DNA from: Begonia masoniana
Taxonomy: Eukaryota > Streptophyta > Magnoliopsida > Cucurbitales > Begoniaceae
Direction of reading: 5' to 3'
Length of the DNA: 64,000 nucleotides
NCBI GenBank assembly: GCA_022432975.1
Contig: CM039509.1
Location: 20,925,432 to 20,989,431, forward strand
The translations under genes and the position numbers were made by a program. Positions 46,950 to 57,629 of this stretch are shown here, piece by piece (position 1 is the stretch's first letter; the number at the start of each line of letters is the position of its first letter). Under the pieces are notes generated by a model. The model saw only the letters and a program-made list of their open reading frames with translations, was not told the origin of the DNA and ran no database searches.

Positions 46950-47667
46950 AATTTCAATAAAGAAAAATAAAAATTATTAGTGAACAAAAAAAAAAGTAAG
47001 TAAACGGAATTCACTCACTCCCTCACGTGCTTACACTCAATTATATGTCTCTCCACTCGTGTTTCCCTCAAATAATGGCTTTTATATGACAGTCTCACCC
47101 TCTTGCCTTTTACCTCTCAATTTTCTCTTTAAGCTCTTTATGTAAAAACCTAATCAAGAGAAAAATTCAACAAGCAAAATTAAGTAAGATCAAACTTTTA
47201 ACTCAAAATTCTAATTTCCAAAATCGGTTAGAATCAAACAATTTAGAATAGGATGTAGGACTTCAAGAGAGTAAACTTTTCAAGAAAGGAAACTTCTACG
47301 AAAGGAAACTTTTCACGAAAGGAAACTTTTCAAGAAAGGAAATGTTTTACGAAAGGAAACTTTTCAAGAAAGGAAACTTTTTACAAAAGGAAACTTTTAA
47401 GAAAGGAAATTGAGACAATCAAAGAAAAGAATTGAATAATCACACCAAAAAGCCAATAATGATGCATATAATGACGAAGAAGAAATTGATACTCGAGATA
47501 TTGATACTCGAAATATTGAGATTTTTTTTTTGAAAGAAGAAAAACTTGACAAATAAAGAGAATCGTTGATTCAATGACTTTTTTTTTTCAAATTTCTGAA
47601 TTTTTTTTTTTGAATAGAAGAAGAAACAAAAATAAATAAAGATAGAGACTTGAATCTAGGAGTCAAA
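46950..47667 (-). other. Element C untranslated leader
   Basis: Non-coding region between the primer site and gag. It includes a tandem array of about seven 17-bp units (GAAAGGAAACTTTTCAA type) at about 47270-47405 and several homopolymer runs of A and T. Confidence 0.8.
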
Positions 47668-47680
47668 GCTCTGATATCAA
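47668..47680 (-). other. Element C primer binding site
   Basis: Minus strand TTGATATCAGAGC, one change from the usual Met-type TTGGTATCAGAGC. Confidence 0.8.
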
Positions 47681-47681
47681 A

Positions 47682-48444
47682 TGATGAGAACTACGGGTAT
47701 ATGAAACCCGAGACCCTTCAACAACGCGGAATAGAAACTCAGAAACGCCTTTGAAATCAAGTATAAGGAACTTGACCCCAATCGAACTTTGCCGACGGAA
47801 CCAAAGTTATCAAACAAGGAGTTTCACCCGTAACCGAACTTGTGGTTAGAACCAAAGCTATCAAGTTGATCTTTCAAGTTTTGACTTGAAGAAGATCTAG
47901 TTCTTCACAAAGAACAAAAGAGAAAATTCTCACAAAGAGTAACTCAAAATCATGTATATTGCTTTTTAATGTTGCAAGGTTTATGCCTTTAAATAGGCTA
48001 CAAACTATCCTAATTTAATTAGGAAATATTACTAAAACAATAATTAGGAAACTTTCTAAAATAATACTTAGGAAAACTTTCTAAATCTAAGATTAGGAAA
48101 GCTTTCTAAAACTATAATTAAGAAACTTTCTAAAACTATAATTAGGAAATAATTGCTTGCCAAATTTGTTTTGTTGTTGTGCTTACATCTCTCTTGCCAC
48201 TAAATCTTTAGGTAGTTTTCAAGTATCTTCGGTCTTCTTTTCTTCCCAAGCATCCTCTTCAATACTTAACAAATTTATTAATTTTAGCTCGTGTTGGAAA
48301 GAATCTTTCTTTTGGATTTCTATAATCAATCCATTTAAGGCTTCTTACATTTTCTTGGTTCTTGATCTTGTCATTGGACCTCCAATATCTTGACATGGAT
48401 CTTTAACTTTGGGCTTGAAGTTGGTTGCACTCTGATTCACATCA
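47682..48444 (-). repeat. Element C 5' LTR
   Basis: 763 bp, the same length as the 3' LTR, with scattered substitutions (for example around 47780-47830). Confidence 0.92.
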
Positions 48445-48449
48445 ATAAC

Positions 48450-49852
48450 ATCATATCAACCATTTTCACCTTAAACAAAGAAAAACTCCGACTACCAAAA
48501 GAGCTTGTACATTTTACTGAAAATCGTTCAAAACAACATAAGTCCACAACTTTCTAAAAGTATCCAGTAAAGCAATTACCTCTAAACCAAATCATGTTTT
48601 TTATACTCAGAACAAGAAAACCATAAATTTGTTGAAAAACATCAAAACTACTAATGTTATTAAAATCCTCTGCACACTTCCACAAAACACTTAACCACTG
48701 AAACTTCATATATAGACAACAGTTTAACCGCCTCATCAGAATCACCAAACCGTGACATTGAAGTGCTCCCCCAACCAGCCTAGTCCTCAACATGCTCAGA
48801 GAACGCACCTTCTGAGGCTTCTTCACCTACATCACAAAACTCATCTATTAGCCTAATGCTAAGTAAGTAGAGCAATAATGAAATGATATGCTGAAACATA
48901 AATCCTAGTCATGCAGTTTCTACTTTCACATCTCAGTTGCATTCACGTTCTTTCTCTGATCTGATCCCTCGATTCCATTGGGAGTTGGATCATTTTTCCC
49001 AAAGTCATACATCCTCTTCATAAATTAAGGGGCGGATTAGTTCCCTTAACAACTGATCTGATCCTAAATTCCATTGGGAGCAGATCAATTTTTCCAAAGT
49101 CATACATCCTCTTCATGAATTAAGGGGCAGATTAGTTCCCTTAACAGCTGTTCTAATACATTCTGTTCATACCTTGCCATGCCATACATGTAAATTCATT
49201 TTCGTGTTCTTTCCAAAACATGATACATGACATACATAAAACATACAAACAAGCATAAACCTACTGTTTTGTGATGTAGACCCGAAGGCACACACATACT
49301 CTAGTTACTTGACCTACTGGGAAAAGTTGGGTTGCAAGCTATCTCGGGATTTTGCTCACCTAAAATCATAAACAGAGCGTTAATTCAATCTTCACTATAA
49401 CTCATTCTAAACCATTCAAAAACCTAAGGAAGCTAACTTGGAACTCTATTACTCGTGCATTCTGGGTTTATCATCAAAATCCGAACCTACTCTCATTCAC
49501 AGCATTCCCAAAACACACATTGTACTCTCTCTGCTATCTAGCCACTAAAACTCAAGAAAAAACGAAGGAAAACTCACCTAGATTGAGGAGTGGAAATCGG
49601 AGAGAAAATCGCCTGGAGAGCTCGGCTGAGCTTGAGCTGAAATACTGAAAGAGGGAGTATAGAGAATAGTGGCGGCTACAGTGCATTAATCACAAAACCT
49701 CTTTCCTTAAATAGGTTATCACTAAAAACCTCTATTTACCATTATACTCTTACATAGTCATTTATTAACCTAATCACTAATTCTCCCAACTTTTATAAAA
49801 TGAACACTACAAGTTGATAAAGTAAATTGGTTCAATGAGATTGGGTGTTACA
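48450..49852 (-). repeat. Element A 5' LTR, proximal part
   Basis: Resumes after the ATAAC duplication and ends with the LTR start, TGTAACACCC on the minus strand, at 49852. The TATAC duplication follows at 49853-49857. It includes the ~640 bp missing from the A 3' LTR. Confidence 0.88.
48827..49308 (-). promoter_or_regulatory. LTR stem module, copy in A 5' LTR
   Basis: Arms CTACATCACAAAAC (48827-48840) and GTTTTGTGATGTAG (49266-49279) pair 14 of 14. The donor-like site is mutated here to GTAACT (plus 49303-49308), whereas the A 3' LTR keeps GTAAGT at 32251-32256. Confidence 0.55.
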
Positions 49853-49857
49853 TATAC

Positions 49858-49997
49858 AAATGAATTTTCGCTGCAAGTCTTAACGTTTTGAAGGTCAAAT
49901 TTGATGGTTGGTGAAATTTTAAAATTTTTGCAAAGTCTCATAGTTCAGTTCAGTATTATGAGTAGCGAACCGGGTTTATATAATTCAGGGCGTTACA
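49858..49997 (+). repeat. Element B 5' LTR, last part
   Basis: Begins AAATGAATTTTCGCTGCAAG after the TATAC duplication and ends GGGCGTTACA. It matches the end of A's LTRs, confirming that it completes the LTR begun at 7820. Confidence 0.85.
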
Positions 49998-50000
49998 GTA

Positions 50001-50013
50001 TGGTATCAGAGAC
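50001..50013 (+). other. Element B primer binding site
   Basis: TGGTATCAGAGAC, three bases after the LTR end, identical to that of element A. Confidence 0.88.
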
Positions 50014-50152
50014 ATTCAGTTAAACCGTTCAAAAGATTACTCATCAGTGCCAATCGTTGCATGGAGGTACTTCAACAACTGTAAGTGTTTATGTTAACCT
50101 TAGCTATTAGATATTCATGAGAGTAATTAACCTTGTTCAGGAATATAGCAAA

Positions 50153-50860
50153 ATGGCTAGACGACCAGGAAGACCAAGGGTAACGAGAGAGATGCCAAAT
50201 TTGAGAAGTGAGGAAGACCCTAGTGTAATTAGACAGCTGACAGACTTGGTGCGCCAACAGACAGATTTGGTGCGTCAGCAATCCGACCAGTTAGGAGTGT
50301 TGTTGAACCGAGAAGTACAAGAAAGTACCAACTCGGGTTCCAGCAATGAGCATTCGGGAGACAGATTCCGGAGGCTACAGCCACCCATATTTGATCGAAA
50401 GCCGTCCAATCCGATTGTCGTAGAGGAATGGCTTAGGAAGATACAGAGTATGTTCAAGTATGCCAATGTTGGGGAGGGGAACAAGATCACCTTGGCAACA
50501 TTCCATCTAGCAGGTGATGCTCAGCTTTGGTGGGAATCGATAGAGACCACTACCAATGTCCTTGCAATGTCTTGGACGCAATTCAAGGAAGTCTTCTATG
50601 AGAAGTATTTCAGTAGTGCCGTCCAGACTTCTAAGAAAGTGGAGTTCTTACAATTGAAGCAAACAGGGTCAGTGGCTGAGTACAGTAGACAATTTGAGTT
50701 ACTGTCAAGGTTCGCTGGACACCTTATTCACAGGAATGAAGATAAGGTGTTCAAATTTATGCAAGGACTGAAGCCCGAAATTTACAGAGGAGTAAAATTT
50801 TTTGGTATTAAAGGTTTTTCCTTCAGTGAAGTTGTATCTACGGCGTTGGAGGTAGAATAA
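50153..50860 (+). CDS. Element B gag
   Basis: Starts at ATG 50153 (MARRPGRPRV) by homology with A. The upstream in-frame ATG at 50117 would add 12 codons with no counterpart in A. It contains FHLAGDAQLWWE, WTQFKEVFYEKYFSSAVQ and EYSRQFELLSRFAGHLIHRNED. The frame is open to TAA at 50860. Confidence 0.92.
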   Translation: MARRPGRPRVTREMPNLRSEEDPSVIRQLTDLVRQQTDLVRQQSDQLGVLLNREVQESTNSGSSNEHSGDRFRRLQPPIFDRKPSNPIVVEEWLRKIQSMFKYANVGEGNKITLATFHLAGDAQLWWESIETTTNVLAMSWTQFKEVFYEKYFSSAVQTSKKVEFLQLKQTGSVAEYSRQFELLSRFAGHLIHRNEDKVFKFMQGLKPEIYRGVKFFGIKGFSFSEVVSTALEVE

Positions 50861-51835
50861 GCGGAGATGAAGTGTGCTGGGCCAAAGGAAGCCCCACGAA
50901 AGTTTATCCAGCCACACCAGTAGAGAGGAATGAAGAGGCCTAGTGAAGGCCAGAATAACTAGGGAACAGGAAAGAAGGTGCAGGACACCAGGAAGTTTCT
51001 CCAGTGCCCGAAGTGTTTGAAAAGTCACATGGGCGAGTGCAGATTTGGGACGGGAAAGTGTTTCAACTGTGAGGAAGTTGGACACACATACAAGGATTGC
51101 CCAAATCCCAGAATCACCTGATGCTTCAACTGTAACAAAGTCGGCCATATTAACAGAGACTGCCCAGCTTTGAAGAGTGGCCCTGCTAAGATAAAGCCGA
51201 GGATATTCTCCATGATAGAGTCGGGCGATGAGGAACAACCCGCTGTAGTGTCAGGTACCGTTTTGATCAACTCTATACCTGCTTTTACTTTAATAGATTC
51301 TGGTGCAACACACTCGTTTATAGCGTCTGCGTTTGCTGTCAAGTTAGATGTACAGTTTACTCTTACTGAGCATGTGTTTAACATCGCGTTATCCTCTGGT
51401 GAACGCTTGCACTCTAACCAAGTGATGTTTGATAGTGTTGTGTTAGTAGGAAATAAGAATTTACCTGCTGATCTCATTATTATGGATATAATGAGATTTG
51501 ATGTAATCCTAGGAATGGATTGGTTGTTCAAGCATTATGCCACAATTGATTGTAGGACTGGAGTAGCTAGTTTTCAACCCCCTGGAGGTTTGAAGCATAC
51601 CTTTCAAGCCTCGAAGAAGAGTAAGGGAATGTCTGTTATGACTTCTATCAACACTAGACCCTCTTCATGCAGAGAGTATTTATGCTTTCTTGCCAGCGTT
51701 ATAGACACACAGTTTCTAGGAAAAGCAAGTCCTCAAAATGTCTTAGTTGTCCAGGACTTTCTAGAAGTATTTTTAGATGACCTTCCTGGCTTGTCGCCAG
51801 ATAGGGAAATACCCAGGCGTCGAGCCTGTATCTAA
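50861..51835 (+). pseudogene. Element B zinc knuckles and protease
   Basis: Stops at about 50921, 50960 and 51119 interrupt the knuckle region (CFNCEEVGHTYKDCP and CFNCNKVGHINRDCP are visible around them). From 51170 the protease is open with active site LIDSGATHSFIA and the second half [19 protein letters not shown] frameshift near 51810 separates it from RT. Several stops are C-to-T changes (CAG to TAG), as expected from methylated-cytosine decay. Confidence 0.88.
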
Positions 51836-53253
51836 GAATCCCTATAGATTAGCACCTACGGAGCTTAAGAAATTAAAGAAACAGTTGGAGGAACTAATGG
51901 AAAAAGGGTTAATACGCCCAAGCTTTTCACCGTGGGGTTCACCGGTTCTTTTTGTTAAGAAGAAGGATGGATCAATGCGTATGTACGTTGATTATCGGGA
52001 ATTGAATAAGTTAACTATCAAGAACAAGTATCCATTGCCAAGGATTGATGATTTATTCGACCAGCTTAATGGTGCACGTGTTTTCTCTAAGATTGATCTA
52101 AGGTCTGGTTATTACCAATTAAAAGTCAAATCTGAAGATATCACAAAGACAGCCTTTCGCACGAGGTATGGACATTATGAGTTCTTGGTAATGCTTTTGG
52201 GTTGACAAATGCACCAGCCGCTTTTATGGACCTTATGAATAGAGTGTTCCATGAGTATTTAGATAAATTTGTCATAGTGTTTATTGATGATATCTTAATT
52301 TATTCACGTACTAAGGAGGAGCATACAAGGCATTTGAACCTGGTATTGGGAGTACTAAGGAGACATCAACTTTATGCTAAGTTTTCCAAGTGTGAGTTTT
52401 GGTTGGACAGAGTTCACTTTCTTGGTCACGTGATCTCGAGTGATGGAATATTTGTCAATCCAGCTAAGGTTCAAGCAGTTAAGGAGTGGCCCCAACCGAA
52501 GAATGCTACAGATGTTCGAAGTTTCCTTGGATTAGCAGGTTATTACAGGAAATTTATTGAAGGATTCTCGAAGATTGCAACACCCCTCACTCGGTTAACA
52601 AGGAAAAACATTAAGTATGCATGGACAGAGGAATGTGAATCAAGTTTCCAGACTTTGAAACAGAAGTTGACCAATGCTCCAGTATTAACACTCCCTGTTG
52701 AAAATAGAAAGTTCAGCATTTATTGTGACGCTTCCAAAGTTGGACTCGGGTGTGTGTTGATGCAAGATGGAAAAGTAATAGCCTATGCTTCTAGACAGTT
52801 GAAAACACACGAGAAGAATTACCCTACACACGACTTAGAATTAGCTGCAGTGATTTTTGCACTAAAGATTTTGAGGCATTACTTGTATGGACAGTCTTGT
52901 GAGATATTTTCGAACCATAAAAGTCTGAAGTATATTTTCACACAGAAAGAATTAAATATGAGGCAACGTAGATGGTTGGAATTTGTCAAGGATTATGATT
53001 TTGAGATTAAATACCACCCTAGCAAGGCGAACGTAGTGGCTGATGCATTGAGTAGAGTGACAACATCGACCTCAGCCTTGATTCTTGACATACCGTTAAC
53101 CTTAGAGGCAGAGTTCCAAAGATTTAACTTGGAAGCTGTGTCCAGTGTGTCCAGTGTGTCAGTTATGCTTTCTGCCATAACCTTGAAGCCTACTATTTTG
53201 GAAAGAATAAAAGAAGCTCAGATGATTGATGCTGAGTGTAACAAGTATAAGTC
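51777..53253 (+). pseudogene. Element B reverse transcriptase and RNase H
   Basis: The RT begins [21 protein letters not shown], with [31 protein letters not shown], a frameshift at about 52190-52205, and then the catalytic FIDDILIYS. RNase H has [20 protein letters not shown] and [20 protein letters not shown]. The frame is otherwise open into the linker. Confidence 0.9.
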
Positions 53254-54585
53254 ATGTATGGATTCTACCGTAAGTCAGATTTCAACTATTCTGTTGATGG
53301 AATCTTCAAGTTTCGGAATAGAAGGTTTGTTCCATCAAATGAAGAACTTCGAAAGGAGATCCTTTCGGAAGCTCATTCCTCTAGATATTCTGTTCATCCT
53401 GGTAGTACAAAAATGTATAGAGACTTTAAGCAACATTATTGGTGGCCATGTATGAAAAGATGTGTGGCCGAGTACGTATGATTGTGTTTAGTTTGCAAAC
53501 AAGTTAAAGCTGAACATCAGAGGCCTGCAGGAGCATTACAACCATTACCAGTTCCCGGATGGAGATGGGAACAAATAACGATGGATTTTGTTATGGGATT
53601 GCCTAGAACAGTAAGAGGACATGATGCAATCTGGGTGATAATAGATCGTTTAACCAAATCTGCCCATTTTCTGCCCATAAAGATGACTTAATCGATGGAC
53701 CAACTAGCTGAATTGTATGTGCATGAGATTGTTAGACTGCATGGAGTTCCAAGCACTATAGTTTCTGACCGAGACTCTAGATTTACGTCGAAGTTTTGGA
53801 AGAGTCTGCATAAGGCTATGGGTACACAACTCAACTTTAGCACAACCTTTCACCCTCAAACAGATGGACAATCTGAAAGGACTATCCAAACATTGGAGGA
53901 TATGCTTCATGCATGCATATTAGATTTTCAAGGATCTTGGAGTAAGTATTTATCGTTGGTGGAATTCTCTTATAACAACAGTTTTTAGGCAACCATAGGT
54001 ATGACACCGTATGAAGCATTGTATGGACGAAAATGCAGATCTCCTTTGTATTGGGACGAAGTTGGTGAAGCGCGATTGATTGGTTCTGATTTTGTGCAGC
54101 AAACAGTGGAGAAGATTGCCCTTATCCGACAGAGAATCTTAACAGCTCAAAGCCGACAGAAAAGCTATGCCGATAGGAGACGTAGAGAATTAGAGTTTGA
54201 AGTTGGTGATGAAGTTTTTCTTAAGGTATCACCATTCAAGGGAGTTGTGAGATTTGGAAGGAGAGGCAAGTTGAACCCCATATATATTGGACCATTCTCA
54301 ATCTTGAAGAGGATTGGGAAGACAACTTACCAATTACAGTTACCAACTTCTATGGAAGGGATTCACAATGTGTTCCATGTTTCTATGCTAAAGAAGTGTA
54401 TGCGGGATCCAACTCAGGTTGTGGAACAGCAGAACATTGAAATTCATCCTACTCTTACTTATGAGGAGAAACTAGTAAAGATCCTTGACTATGCTGTGAA
54501 GGTGTTGCGCAACAAAGAGGTCCCACTGGTGAAAGTTTTATGGCATAACCGGAGCATAGAGGAGACAACTTGGGAGCACTAGTAG
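53254..54585 (+). pseudogene. Element B integrase
   Basis: Zinc region [17 protein letters not shown] then, after a stop at 53479, [11 protein letters not shown]. Core [19 protein letters not shown], a stop at 53689, [32 protein letters not shown], a stop at about 53986, then [15 protein letters not shown] and the C-terminal region to VLRNKEVPLVKVLW and EETTWEH. At least three in-frame stops make it non-functional. Confidence 0.9.
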
Positions 54586-54659
54586 GACATGATGGATCAA
54601 CATCCAGAATTATTCAGGTATTGAATTTTGGGGACAAAATTCTTTTAAGGAGGGTAGAT

Positions 54660-56117
54660 TGTAGCACCCGGTTCCATCGAACCGATTTTACCTTGTCATC
54701 TAATAGTGTACACTTTATGGATGAAATTGGAAGAATTATTGATTAGGTTAATGAGTGTCTATGTAAGGGCATAATGGTAAATAGAGATTTATAGAGGATA
54801 ACGTATTTAAGGGAGGGTTTAATGAGGTTTTGCCGCCACTGTTTCTCATTTTCCTTTCTCGGCATTCAGCTAAGCTAAGCAGAGTTTCTCTCGGCGATTT
54901 TCTCTCCCATTCTCTCCAAGCTAGGTGAGTTCTACTTTGATTTCTTGCTACATTGTAACTATCGTTGGTAGAGGGGATTATAAATGTGGTTTTGAGAATG
55001 CTGTAAGCGAGAGTTAGTTTGGGTTTTGTGGTGAATCAAGAATGCTCGAAAACCAGAGTTCAAAACTCATTTCCTTAGATTTCTGGTTGATTTAGGATTA
55101 AGTTTAGAGAATATTTGATTAATGTTCTGTTTATGGTTTTAGGTTTGAGGAAACTTCCGAGGTAGACTTCAACCAAACTTTTCAGGAGACCAAGTAAGTA
55201 GAGTATGTGTGTGTCTTCGGGTCTACATCACAAAACATTAGGTTTATGCTTGTTTGAATGTTTTCTGTATGTCATGTATCATGTTTTGGAAATAACATGA
55301 AAATGAATTTACATGTAATGCATGGCAAGGTATGAACATAATGTAATAGATCAGCTGTTAAGGGAACTAATCCGCTCCTTAATTTATGAAGAGGATGTAT
55401 GACTTTGGGAAAATTGATCCGCTTCCCAATGGAATTTAGGATCAGATCAGTTGTTAAAGGAACTAATCTGCCCCTTAATTTATGAAGAGGATGTATGACT
55501 TTGGGAAAAATGATCCAACTCCCAATGGAACCGAGGGATCAGATCAGAGAAAGAACGTGAATGCAACTGAGATGTGAAAGTAGAAACTGCATGTCTAGGA
55601 TTTATGTTTCAGCATATCATTTCATTGTTGCTTTACTTACTTAGCATTAGGCTAATAGATGAGTTTTGTGATGTAGGTGCTGAGGTTGCAACAGGTGAAT
55701 TCTTTGAATGTATTGAAGAATAGGTGAAATTGTTGGAGCACAGCTATGCCACGGTTTGGTGCTCTGATGAGGCGGTTTAACTAATGTCAGGAGGTGTGAA
55801 AGTCTAGTTAACAATGGTTCAGTTTTAGTATGCTAAGAATGTTAATGACAGTAGGAGTTTAATGTTTTTATTAATTTTGGAGCTTCTCTGATTATGAAAA
55901 ACACGATTTGGTTTTAGTTGTGGATTGATATTCTGGATTTATAAAGTTGTGGATTTATGTTGTTTTGAATAGTTGCAGTTAAAATTTACAAGTTCTTTTA
56001 GTAAGCAGAGTTGTCTTTTTGTTTAGAGTGTTACTGTTTACCGGTGGATGTAGTCTATCGGTGGATGTAATCCATTGGTGGATGTAGTCTATCGTTGGAT
56101 GTAGTCTATCGGTGGAT
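54660..56117 (+). repeat. Element B 3' LTR (truncated)
   Basis: Starts TGTAGCACCCGG after the purine tract AAGGAGGGTAGAT. Collinear with 7820-9260 and ends in the 17-bp minisatellite at about 56117. The last ~600 bp present in the 5' LTR are gone. Confidence 0.87.
55194..55676 (+). promoter_or_regulatory. LTR stem module, copy in B 3' LTR
   Basis: GTAAGT at 55194-55199, arms CTACATCACAAAAC (55223-55236) and GTTTTGTGATGTAG (55663-55676), 14 of 14 pairs, same spacing as in the 5' LTR. Confidence 0.6.
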
Positions 56118-56735
56118 ATAACCGATCCACACCACTCTATATAATGTTTAAACCACCAATTATCAAGAAAACATCACCAAAGAATCACTAAATTCGAAAT
56201 CCCCATTAGGGTTTCCTTAACCTCATTAAAACTCACCCAAAACTCATTCAAAACTACTAAAGTCACTAAAGATAAGCCTAATTTACAAAACCCACTAAAA
56301 TCTTACCTTAAATATTGGAGAAAATGGAGAAGAAGAAGAAGAGAACCACCTCCAATGGCTGCACTTCGTGGGAGAGGGAGAAGAAGACAATAAATTTGTC
56401 TTCCAACCCTTAGACTCTCCTTTTTAATAAACCAATTTTTTTTCACTTTTAAAATTTACCACAAAATTTTGTAATTTTTATAAAGTCACCCTCTCCCTTT
56501 GTTTTTCTCAATTCCAACGTGGGAGCATCCCACTTCATTCCCCCTTTATTTCCTTTACTACTTTACCTCCCAAACACTTTTACTTCAACCCTTAACCACT
56601 TCAATTCTATGGTTTTTACTCCAGAATTAACTTTCTACCTCATAAACTTAGCATAACCCTAGGATAAATTTTAAACTCCCATAACACATCTAATTTAAGG
56701 GTCATGTACGTTAAAGGAAATTCCCGGGTGTTACA
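56118..56735 (-). mobile_element. Outermost LTR E', right piece (U3 side, inferred)
   Basis: On the minus strand it starts TGTAACACCCGGG at 56735. It is unrelated to B's LTR, with a purine-rich AGAAGAAGAAG run around 56330 and a donor-like AAGGTAAGA (plus TCTTACCTT, near 56305). It is assigned to E' because B lies between the pieces and the outer 5-bp flanks agree at 4 of 5 bases. It could instead be an independent fragment. Confidence 0.45.
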
Positions 56736-56774
56736 GTATATGTTCAAAGTAAATATGTCTAGTGAAAATAAATA

Positions 56775-57620
56775 GGGTAATTATCGATTTGAACCTTGTA
56801 CTATACAATTTTTTTCAATTCGCCCCGTGTACTAAAAAAATGGGCAAACCGAACTCTGTACTTTGATTCTGTTATCATTTATGACATTCTATCAATAATT
56901 TTATTAAACTTTCATTTAAAAAATTACCAAACAATCTTAGATTCAGTTGAAATTTTTACCACATGTTCACTACTTAATGAAAAGATAATTTAGAAATTTT
57001 CGTGTTTTTTAACACATGTACAATTTATTGTAATTTTATTTTAGTATTTTATAAAAATATTATAATAAATCATACAAATTTTAGAAAATCACGCAAATTT
57101 TTCTATTATCTACCCATGATAGGTGGAACATGTGGAAAAGTTTTCAAATAAATCAAATATCGTTTAGTATTTTTTAAAAAAATTAATTTATAAAGTAAAG
57201 AAGAAACTAAGATTAATTTAAACAAATGCCAAAAGATATTGGATTTATTTAAAACTTTTTCCACATGTTCACCACATTATGGGTAGAGAAAAAAAAATTG
57301 TTATAATTTTTTAAAACTTGTATGATTTATTATAATATTTTTATAAAATACTAAAATAAAATTACAATAAATTGTACATGTATTAAAAAATAACAAAAAT
57401 TTTCAGATTATCTTTTCATTAAGTAGTGAACATGTGGTAAAAATTTCAACTGAATTAAAAATCGTTTGGTAATTTTTTAAATGAGGGTTTAATGAAATTG
57501 TTAATAGAATGTCAAAAATGATAACATAATCAAAGTACAGGGTTCAGATTGCTCATTTTTTTAGTGTAGGGGGTTAATTGAAAAAAATGTATAATATAGG
57601 GTTCAAATCGATAATTATTC
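56775..57620. mobile_element. Mutator-like foldback MITE
   Basis: 846 bp made almost entirely of two inverted arms of about 350-400 bp with a short centre (about 57160-57240). Ends are GGGTAATTATCG and CGATAATTATTC. They are flanked by a perfect 9-bp duplication AAATAAATA (56766-56774 and 57621-57629), the size made by Mutator-type transposases. AT-rich and non-coding. Confidence 0.88.
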
Positions 57621-57629
57621 AAATAAATA

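Larger units (their letters stand above)
39034..48444 (-). mobile_element. Ty3/gypsy element C (CRM/Reina-like), inserted in A 5' LTR
   Basis: Two 763-bp LTRs (39034-39796 and 47682-48444) with TGATG...CATCA ends, perfect ATAAC duplications (39029-39033 and 48445-48449), primer site beside the right LTR, and a polypurine tract beside the left. Gag-pol is on the minus strand and is interrupted by solo LTR D. The integrase C-terminus (DGPFQVLERINDNAYKIDLP, then GPMTRSRTKK) fits CRM/Reina chromoviruses as I remember them. LTRs look roughly 97-98% identical by eye. Confidence 0.92.
9759..49852 (-). mobile_element. Ty3/gypsy element A, inserted in the 5' LTR of B
   Basis: Bounded by perfect TATAC duplications (9754-9758 and 49853-49857). 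On the minus strand it starts TGTAACACCC and ends GGGCGTTACA. It belongs to the same family as B (gag starts with the same RRPGRPRV word; LTRs align). It has itself been hit by a copia array (12669-32033), Cassandra-2 (33215-34052) and element C (39034-48444). Its own sequence totals roughly 10.5 kb including the expanded minisatellite. Confidence 0.88.
7820..56117 (+). mobile_element. Ty3/gypsy element B (Tekay/Del-like), host of element A
   Basis: LTR begins TGTAGCACCCGG (7820 and 54660) and the 5' LTR ends GGGCGTTACA at 49997. It is followed by the primer site at 50001, gag at 50153, zinc knuckles, protease, RT, RNase H, integrase, and a purine tract before the 3' LTR. About 40 kb of the span is element A and its passengers (9759-49852 plus duplication). 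The 3' LTR lacks its last ~600 bp, so B has no intact right end. The integrase C-terminus with a conserved VLRNKEVPLVKVLW stretch fits the Tekay/Del chromovirus type; clade assignment is from memory. Many stops and frameshifts make it non-functional. Confidence 0.85.
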
